Below, piece after piece: positions 7,046 through 12,367 of a stretch of DNA of 12,367 bases. Positions within the stretch are counted from its first letter, which is position 1, and the number at the start of each line of letters is the position of its first letter. The position numbers and the translations under genes were made by a program. The notes below the pieces were generated by a model that did no database searches, had not been told where the DNA came from, and saw only the letters and a program-made list of their open reading frames with translations. The DNA comes from Prosthecobacter sp. (GTDB lineage: Bacteria > Verrucomicrobiota > Verrucomicrobiia > Verrucomicrobiales > Verrucomicrobiaceae): the NCBI GenBank assembly GCA_020216965.1, contig JAIWOJ010000014.1, forward strand, positions 1 to 12,367, in the 5' to 3' direction.

Positions 7046-7074
7046 TTGACAGCCGCACGACAGGCCCGCAGTAT
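7046..7074 (+). promoter_or_regulatory. Candidate promoter in front of the DUF4407 gene
   Basis: A perfect -35 hexamer TTGACA lies at 7046-7051. With a 17-bp spacer the -10 position holds CAGTAT (7069-7074), which shares only three of six bases with TATAAT. The position, 27 bp before the ATG at 7101, is suitable. If real, the DUF4407 gene can be expressed apart from the gene upstream. Confidence 0.33.
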
Positions 7075-7100
7075 CCCCTCGCGCCCCCCGCCTTCCGCTT

Positions 7101-8816
7101 ATGAGCACCCTCGACCGTCTGGAACGTGTCTTCTTCTGGCTCGCTGGAGCCAGCTCTGATAACCTCGAAGCCTGCCCAGCCTGGGAGCGGCGGAAGTATG
7201 TGGCCTTTGGTGCCACGGTGCTCGTGCCCAGCACCTTCGCCATCATCGCCTGCGCCTACGCCATCTCCACGCTGACGGACAACTGGTTCGTCATCGGCAC
7301 GGTTTCTCTCGTCTGGTCTTTCATCATCCTCACGGTGGACCGCGCCCTGCTGGCCACTTACCGCGCCTACCAGAACATCTTCCGCAAGCTCTTCCAGTTC
7401 GGCCTGCGCATCGTGGTGGCAGCGCTGATGGGCATCACCATATCCCACCCACTCACGCTACTGCTCTTTAAGGACACGATCGTCTCTGTCATTGAAAAGG
7501 ATCGGGAAAAGGAGATCGCCAACGCCCGGCAGGAAGCTGTGGCGCAAAAAGCCATCGTGGAAGGCCGCGTGAAGACCCTGGAGGCAGAGATCGCCAAACA
7601 ACGCGAAGCCTGGAATGCGAGCTTCAACGCCAAATTCCTGGATGAAAACGGCATCCCCATCGAGAAACCGCTGACGGAAGACGAAAAGAAAGCCAAGGCA
7701 GAGCGCGAGGCGAAAATCGCCGAAGCCACCGCGCCGGGCAAATTGCGCCTGGAAGCTCTCGATAAGGAGATGGCAAAAATCAGTGCCGACTACCAAAAAA
7801 TCGCCGCCGAGCTGAACCAGTGGCAGACGGAGTTCGAGCGTGAGGTGAACGGCCAGCGCAGTGGCATCATCGGCCTGGGACCACGCGCCAAAAGCATCCA
7901 AGAAGACCAACTGACCTGGCGGCGGGCCGAATCTGCGCGGCTGAGCGGTCTGCTGGATACGATGACAAAAAACCGCGTGGCCCTCATCGCTGAAATCAAA
8001 GCCGCCGAGGATGGCGTGAACGCAGCGCTGGACGCCCAGGCTGCGGAACTGGCCGCCAAGGCCAAGGCTGAACAGGACCGCATTGACGCCCTACGCCGCC
8101 AGGTGCAGCAGGAGCAGGCAGATCAATTCGTGGGCCAGCAGAACGCCATCCGCGAGACCCTCAAAGCCCAGATCGATGCGCAACTGGCCCAGCTCAAGGG
8201 GCTGAATGAGGAGCTCACCCGCCTGGCTACTGACGAAGAAGCCCGCATCTCCGGCATCCGCGCGGAGCCGCGCCGGGACATCCTGACGCAGACGCTGGCC
8301 CTGCACCGTCTTTTTGAAGACGGCGCAGATGGGGGCCGCTTTGCCCTCATCGCCTACGCCGTGCTCTCTCTGCTCTTCATGCTGGTGGATACCATCCCGC
8401 TGGTGGTGAAGTTCTTCTCCAAACCCGGTCCCTACGATTGCCTGCTGGACTGTGAGGAGGTCAAATTTTCCCGCGAGCGCCTCGCTTTCCTCAAGGGCTT
8501 TGACCGCTACATGAAGCAACTGGTGGACAGTCCCTTCCTGCACATTACCCAGAACCGACCGCTGGAGCGCGCCCTGATCGAAGGTGTGGACCGCAGCCGC
8601 GCGGCAAAGGCATTTCTAGAGCACCTGATGGAGCTAGAGCAGACCTTTCAGGAAAAAATGCGCCTGGAACGTGAGCGCCTGGCTGGTGAAGGTATGGCCG
8701 CGAAAGCGCAGATGCTGGAGGAAATGGCCGCCAAGTTCTACGCCGACCTGCGCGAGCGCATGGAGAGCTTCTTCCGCGACGACGGCCGCCGCACACCCGT
8801 CACAGCCAGAGCGTGA
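7101..8816 (+). CDS. DUF4407 family membrane protein with long coiled coil, 571 aa
   Basis: The protein has three predicted N-terminal membrane helices (about 34-56, 62-79, 98-124), a long charged coiled-coil and alanine-rich region (about 128-400), a fourth helix (about 413-438) and a helical C-terminal tail. ILTVDRALLATYR (76-88) and ILTQTLALHRLF (394-405) are characteristic of DUF4407. The loop 80-97 is rich in arginine and lysine (DRALLATYRAYQNIFRK), which places it in the cytoplasm by the positive-inside rule. The roughly 280-residue coil between helices 3 and 4 would then lie outside the membrane, in the periplasm, and both ends of the protein would be cytoplasmic. The biochemical role of the family is not known to me. 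It follows the GYF_2-like gene by 79 bp. Its stop is 70 bp from that of convergent dapL, with a hairpin between. Confidence 0.9.
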   Translation: MSTLDRLERVFFWLAGASSDNLEACPAWERRKYVAFGATVLVPSTFAIIACAYAISTLTDNWFVIGTVSLVWSFIILTVDRALLATYRAYQNIFRKLFQFGLRIVVAALMGITISHPLTLLLFKDTIVSVIEKDREKEIANARQEAVAQKAIVEGRVKTLEAEIAKQREAWNASFNAKFLDENGIPIEKPLTEDEKKAKAEREAKIAEATAPGKLRLEALDKEMAKISADYQKIAAELNQWQTEFEREVNGQRSGIIGLGPRAKSIQEDQLTWRRAESARLSGLLDTMTKNRVALIAEIKAAEDGVNAALDAQAAELAAKAKAEQDRIDALRRQVQQEQADQFVGQQNAIRETLKAQIDAQLAQLKGLNEELTRLATDEEARISGIRAEPRRDILTQTLALHRLFEDGADGGRFALIAYAVLSLLFMLVDTIPLVVKFFSKPGPYDCLLDCEEVKFSRERLAFLKGFDRYMKQLVDSPFLHITQNRPLERALIEGVDRSRAAKAFLEHLMELEQTFQEKMRLERERLAGEGMAAKAQMLEEMAAKFYADLRERMESFFRDDGRRTPVTARA

Positions 8817-8838
8817 TGGCTGTGCGTTAGCCTCCATA

Positions 8839-8865
8839 CGCGGTCGCCATCAACTGGCGACCGCG
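8839..8865. terminator. Perfect hairpin between convergent genes; likely bidirectional terminator
   Basis: CGCGGTCGCCA (8839-8849) and TGGCGACCGCG (8855-8865) form a perfect 11-bp GC-rich stem around the loop TCAAC. It sits between the stop codons of the DUF4407 gene (8816) and dapL (8886), which point at each other. No run of T follows on either strand, so it is not a textbook intrinsic terminator. It may act as a 3'-end stabiliser or as a U-tract-free terminator. Confidence 0.65.
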
Positions 8866-8885
8866 AAATAGCTAGGTGCCAAAGA

Positions 8886-10121
8886 TCACACCAAAGCCGC
8901 AATGCGGCGGCAGACTTCTTCGACGTTGGCACGGCTGTTGAAGGCGCTGATGCGGAAGTAGCCCTCACCGGCGCTGCCAAAGCCGCTGCCGGGCGTGATG
9001 ACCACGTTGGCCTCGTGGAGCATTTTGTCGAACATCTGCCAGCTCGTGAGTCCCTGGGGGCAGGCGACCCAGACGTAGGGGGCATTTACACCGCCGTACA
9101 CGGCCAGGCCGGCCTTCTGGCAGGCTTCCACCAGCAGCTTGGCATTGCCCATGTAGTGCTGGATGAGGTCGGCGACCTGTTTTTTGCCTTCAGGGCTGTA
9201 GATGGCCTCCGCTCCGCGCTGGACGATGTAGCTGACGCCGTTGAACTTGGTGCTGTGGCGACGGCTCCAGAGGGGGTGGATGGCTTGCTTGCCACCAGCC
9301 TTGGTTTTGCCCATGAGCCCTTTGGGGATCACGACGATGGCGCAGCGCACGCCGGTGAAGCCCCCGTTCTTGGAGAAGCTACGGAACTCGATGGCGCAGT
9401 CGCGCGCACCTTCGATCTCATAGATGGAACGGGGCACGGAGGGATCTTGGATGAATGCCTCATAAGCCGCGTCGTAGAGAAGGGTGGTGCCGTTTGCCAG
9501 GGCGTATTTGACCCAGGCCTCAAGTTGCGCGCGGGTGGCTGTGGCTCCGGTCGGATTGTTCGGGTAGCAGAGATAGACGAGGTCCATCGGCTCCGCTGGG
9601 ATCTCTGGCACGAAGCCGTTTTCCGGGGTGCATTTGAGGTAGTGCAGGCCCGCATAGGCACCGCTTTCATCAGCCTCGCCCGTATTACCAGCCATGACAT
9701 TGGTATCCACATAGACGGGATACACAGGGTCTGTGATGGCGATTTTGTTCCCTGCGCCGAAGATATCGAGGATGTTGCCGGTATCGCACTTGCTGCCGTC
9801 AGAGATGAAGATTTCATCTGCCTCGACCTGGATGCCACGCGCCTTGAAATCATGCTCTGCGATGGCGTTGCGCAGGAAGTCATAGCCCTGCTCTGGGCCA
9901 TAACCGCGGAAGGTGGCACGGTCTCCTAGTTCATCCACGGCCTTGTGCATGGCCTCACGCACGGCTAGGGGGAGAGCCTCGGTCACATCGCCGATGCCGC
10001 AGCGGATCAGGCGCTTGGCGGCTTCTGGGTTGGCCTCGGTAAAGGCCTTCACGCGGCGGGCGATTTCGGGGAAAAGGTAACCGGCTTTGAGTTTGTTGTA
10101 GTTTTCGTTGATGTAGGCCAT
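8886..10121 (-). CDS. dapL: LL-diaminopimelate aminotransferase
   Basis: A 411-aa class I/II PLP aminotransferase that converts tetrahydrodipicolinate and glutamate directly to LL-diaminopimelate, bypassing the acyl-blocked route to lysine and peptidoglycan. Evidence includes the DapL-type N-terminus [20 protein letters not shown] (4-23), [13 protein letters not shown] (39-51) and [12 protein letters not shown] (73-84). Further support comes from [11 protein letters not shown] (108-118), NNPTG (188-192), DAAYEAF (217-223) and the PLP lysine Lys251 in [13 protein letters not shown]. Length is as expected (about 410). The ATG at 10121 fits the conserved start. DapL is characteristic of plants, Chlamydiae, Verrucomicrobia and some other bacteria, which supports the PVC assignment. 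It stands alone, converging on the DUF4407 gene downstream and following the DUF1501 gene by 93 bp on the same strand. No Shine-Dalgarno motif is seen. Confidence 0.97.
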   Translation of the reverse strand: MAYINENYNKLKAGYLFPEIARRVKAFTEANPEAAKRLIRCGIGDVTEALPLAVREAMHKAVDELGDRATFRGYGPEQGYDFLRNAIAEHDFKARGIQVEADEIFISDGSKCDTGNILDIFGAGNKIAITDPVYPVYVDTNVMAGNTGEADESGAYAGLHYLKCTPENGFVPEIPAEPMDLVYLCYPNNPTGATATRAQLEAWVKYALANGTTLLYDAAYEAFIQDPSVPRSIYEIEGARDCAIEFRSFSKNGGFTGVRCAIVVIPKGLMGKTKAGGKQAIHPLWSRRHSTKFNGVSYIVQRGAEAIYSPEGKKQVADLIQHYMGNAKLLVEACQKAGLAVYGGVNAPYVWVACPQGLTSWQMFDKMLHEANVVITPGSGFGSAGEGYFRISAFNSRANVEEVCRRIAALV

Positions 10122-10149
10122 GGCGGGAAAAGGGCCGCCATGGTGGCGC

Positions 10150-10176
10150 GCCTGCCCTAGGATGCAAGCGGCAGGC
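10150..10176. terminator. Weak inverted repeat after the DUF1501 gene
   Basis: GCCTGCC (10150-10156) and GGCAGGC (10170-10176) could pair in a 7-bp stem with a 13-nt loop. It lies in the 93-bp gap between the DUF1501 stop and the dapL start. No T-tract follows. It could end DUF1501 transcription or lie in the dapL leader. In GC-rich sequence such a repeat could easily be chance. Confidence 0.25.
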
Positions 10177-10214
10177 TGCGTGGTCGGGGGAAGGTGTGGT
10201 CCCTCGGGCGGAGA

Positions 10215-11639
10215 TCAGGCCAGCAGTTTGGGGATGAGTTCGCCGTGGACGTTGGTAAGGCGCATATCTAGCCCCTGGAATTTGACGGACAGCCGGGTGT
10301 GATCAAAGCCAAGCAAATGCAGGAGCGTGGCATGGAGGTCGTGGACGTGGACGGGATCTTGCGTGACGTTGAAGCCAAATTCATCGCTCTCTCCGAGAGT
10401 GAGGCCGGGCTTCATGCCACCGCCAGCGAACCACATGGTGAAGGCATTGGGATGGTGGTCGCGCCCGTCATTGCCCCCCTGGACCATCGGGGTGCGGCCA
10501 AATTCGCCGCCCCAGATGACCAGGGTATCTTCCAGGAGACCACGCTGTTTGAGATCGCGCACAAGGGCGGCGCTGGGCTGATCGGTGAGGGCGCACTGCT
10601 GCTTGAGGCCGCTGGTGAGGCCGCCGTGATGATCCCAGGCTTCGTGAAAGAGTTGAACGAAGCGGACGCCACGCTCCAGCAGACGGCGGGCGAGCAGGCA
10701 GTTGTTGGCAAAGGAGGCTTCCCCAGGCTTGGCACCGTAGAGATCTAGGATGTGCTGGGGCTCCTGGGAGATGTCCATGATCTCAGGCGCGGTCTGCTGC
10801 ATCCGGTAGGCGAGCTCAAAACTGCTGATGCGGGCGGCGATTTCTGGATCGCCAATCAGATGGAGGCGCTCTTCGTTGAGTTGCTTGAGAGCGTCCAGGG
10901 TCTGGCGCTGCGTCTGGGGGCTGATGCCTTTGGGATTGCTGAGGAAGAGGACGGGCTCACCACTGCTGCGGAAGGGCACACCTTGATAGACGGTGGGGAG
11001 GAAGCCACAGCCGAAGTTGGAGAGACCGCCGCTGGGCCCTTTTTGACCGCTCTGGAGGACGACATAGCCGGGCAGGTCTTGGTTTTCCGTGCCCAGGCCG
11101 TAGAGCGTCCAAGCTCCGAAGCTGGGCCTGCCAAAGATCTGAGAGCCGGTGCTCATTAGGATCTGGGCCGGAGCGTGGTTAAAGGCGTCCGTCTTCATGG
11201 AGCGGACGATGGTGAGGTCATCGACGATTTTGGCCGTGTGGGGCAGTAGCTCGCTGATCTCCGCCCCGCTCTGGCCGTGGCGGGCGAATTTGAACCTCGG
11301 GCCGAGCAATTTGCTGTTAGGGTTGATAAAGGCCGCACGGTAGCCTTTCAAAAGATCTGCGGGCGGCAGTTTGCCATCCCATTTGGCAAGTTCAGGCTTC
11401 GGATCAAAAAGCTCGAGATGGCTGGGCGCACCGCCCATGAACAGATAGACGACGCGCTTGGCGCGTGCAGGCAAATGGGGCTTTTTTTCGGCGAGGGGGC
11501 TGGCTGGAGCGGGCGCAGCCTGAGCGCGCATGAGGTCCAGGGCCGCCAGAGTGGCGATGCCGACGCCGCAATCGCGGAAAAACCAGCGACGGGTGAGGAG
11601 GCGAGCTTGCTCGGCATTGAGTTCGTGGTGCAGGCGCAT
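10215..11639 (-). CDS. DUF1501 domain protein, sulfatase-like, with twin-arginine-type leader
   Basis: The frame extends up to 11780, but ATG 11639 is chosen. The protein is then 474 aa, normal for DUF1501, and begins MRLHHELNAEQARLLTRRWF, placing the twin-arginine-like motif TRRWFFRD (16-23) and hydrophobic stretch about 25-36 near the N-terminus. This suggests Tat export to the periplasm. Family motifs are FMGGAPSHLELFDPKP (67-82), the histidine-rich WDHHGG (335-340), GGEFGRTP (377-384), GRDHHPNAF (392-400) and HDLHATLLHLLGF (433-445). DUF1501 belongs to the alkaline-phosphatase/sulfatase-like superfamily, and its substrate is unknown. It is very abundant in Planctomycetes and Verrucomicrobia, where it usually follows a DUF1549/DUF1553 (cytochrome-type) gene. 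No such partner is present here: the upstream neighbour is a divergent gene. Family assignment is firm, substrate is not. Confidence 0.94.
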   Translation of the reverse strand: MRLHHELNAEQARLLTRRWFFRDCGVGIATLAALDLMRAQAAPAPASPLAEKKPHLPARAKRVVYLFMGGAPSHLELFDPKPELAKWDGKLPPADLLKGYRAAFINPNSKLLGPRFKFARHGQSGAEISELLPHTAKIVDDLTIVRSMKTDAFNHAPAQILMSTGSQIFGRPSFGAWTLYGLGTENQDLPGYVVLQSGQKGPSGGLSNFGCGFLPTVYQGVPFRSSGEPVLFLSNPKGISPQTQRQTLDALKQLNEERLHLIGDPEIAARISSFELAYRMQQTAPEIMDISQEPQHILDLYGAKPGEASFANNCLLARRLLERGVRFVQLFHEAWDHHGGLTSGLKQQCALTDQPSAALVRDLKQRGLLEDTLVIWGGEFGRTPMVQGGNDGRDHHPNAFTMWFAGGGMKPGLTLGESDEFGFNVTQDPVHVHDLHATLLHLLGFDHTRLSVKFQGLDMRLTNVHGELIPKLLA

Positions 11640-11797
11640 AAAAACTGGATGAAAATCTAGCGTGCCGGAGATGGGCCGTCTTTCAAGCAGGAGGGGGAAT
11701 GACATGCTAGGCAGTGGGATGGTGCAAAACACGGTCAATGCAGGATAAGGAGCATCCCGTTCTTGCCAGGCTGCAATCACGGCCTAGAGCTTAGGGG

Positions 11798-12367
11798 ATG
11801 ACCGAGGGAACTCCCGCCCCAGAGAATGATGCAAGCCTGCCTGCCACGCTGAGACCGGCTGCTGAGGCGCTAGAGGCAGCACTAAGGGCGGGCAAGCCGG
11901 TGGAAAAGCTGTTCGCCGACTTTTGCTCACAAGCCTATGTCAGGCCAGAATGGGCCGGGGCTGCTAGCGATTATTTAGCGGATTTATTTGAGGGTCGTGA
12001 GGGTGAGCTGGCGGCCATGACGCGCGTGCCGGATCTCATCATTGAGCTCGCCTCAGGGCACCAGACGTTGACGACGATCGTGGCCTTTGAATGGGCGGCG
12101 GCGGCAGACACGGCGCGGCTTTCCAAGCTGGCAGAAGCACTCGCGGCGACGCATGGAAAGATGCACAGCGCGGAGGTCACCCATCTGATGCTGGCACTAG
12201 CCACCTCCCTGGCTCTGACACGCTACTCACGCGCTGAACAGATGCTGCACCTAGCCGAGCCTGAGGCCGCTGAGGAACACCGGGAGAGCCTGGAGGAAGC
12301 AAGGCTGTGGCTGGCTGCCGGGCGCATCTTGCGCGGCTGTAGTCAAGAGGTGCGGGAGCTGTGGAAT
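11798..12367 (+). CDS. Hypothetical helical protein, TPR-like C-terminal part, cut by the right edge
   Basis: An ATG at 11798 opens a frame that remains open for 190 codons to the window end, so the 3' part is missing. It begins MTEGTPAPENDASLPATLRP, a short acidic, proline-containing lead, then becomes strongly alpha-helical and alanine/leucine-rich. Residues about 127-185 contain two amphipathic helices with the A/L/Y spacing of tetratricopeptide-like units (SLALTRYSRAEQMLHLAEPE and SLEEARLWLAAGRILRG). There is no signal peptide or membrane span in what is visible. It diverges from the DUF1501 gene across 158 bp. A GGGG sits immediately before the ATG, too close for a normal ribosome binding site. 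A weak TTGCCA/TAGAGC pair (11763-11790) lies only 7 bp before the ATG, which would make a leaderless transcript if used. The family is not recognised. Confidence 0.7.
   Translation, partial: MTEGTPAPENDASLPATLRPAAEALEAALRAGKPVEKLFADFCSQAYVRPEWAGAASDYLADLFEGREGELAAMTRVPDLIIELASGHQTLTTIVAFEWAAAADTARLSKLAEALAATHGKMHSAEVTHLMLALATSLALTRYSRAEQMLHLAEPEAAEEHRESLEEARLWLAAGRILRGCSQEVRELWN

Noticed and set aside
7458..8543. Long open frames on the minus strand opposite the DUF4407 gene
   Set aside because: They are antisense to a strongly supported coding sequence. The alanine-, glutamate- and lysine-rich coil on the plus strand naturally leaves few stops on the other strand.
9015..9929. A 304-codon open frame on the plus strand opposite dapL
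   Set aside because: It lies wholly inside a firmly identified dapL gene. Its openness is a by-product of codon bias on the other strand, and its translation matches no family.
11640..11780. N-terminal extension of the DUF1501 gene to an upstream start at 11780
   Set aside because: It would bury the twin-arginine-like leader about 60 residues inside the protein. ATG 11639 gives the usual family length and places the leader properly.

Overview
The window is GC-rich bacterial chromosome, most likely from the Verrucomicrobia or a close relative in the PVC group. The basis is a combination of families typical of that group: an LL-diaminopimelate aminotransferase (DapL), a DUF1501 protein with a twin-arginine-like leader, a DUF4407 coiled-coil membrane protein, a small conserved lipoprotein, and a 21-bp intergenic tandem repeat. 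The assignment is an inference from gene content. No phylogenetic marker is present, and no RNA gene, insertion sequence or CRISPR array was seen.

Layout. Positions 1-315 hold the possible 5' end of a leftward gene running off the left edge, a degenerate 21-bp tandem repeat, and a short leftward reading frame that could be the detached tail of its neighbour. Positions 316-2848 hold two leftward genes of unrecognised family that probably form one transcription unit. A rightward lipoprotein gene (2893-3330) diverges from them and meets sufU tail to tail with a 4-bp overlap. Then come leftward sufS-sufU (Fe-S cluster sulfur mobilisation) and leftward argG (arginine synthesis). Diverging from argG are two rightward genes: a GYF_2-like/coiled-coil protein (6470-7021) and a DUF4407 four-helix membrane protein (7101-8816). 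These converge on leftward dapL (lysine and peptidoglycan precursor synthesis) across a perfect 11-bp-stem hairpin. Beyond dapL lies leftward DUF1501, and the window closes with a divergent rightward gene of unknown, alpha-helical, possibly TPR-like type that is cut by the right edge.

How the genes relate. The recognisable metabolic genes (sufSU, argG, dapL) are housekeeping functions standing as singletons or a pair, not as part of a large operon, which is usual in this group. The least explained material is the unknown pair at 316-2848 with its possibly frameshifted tail, and the GYF_2-DUF4407 pair. No confidently placed gene start is preceded by a recognisable Shine-Dalgarno motif, which is the most striking window-wide property. 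I see no clear defence system, mobile element or obviously new molecular machine; the window is mostly ordinary core genome with a few uncharacterised families.
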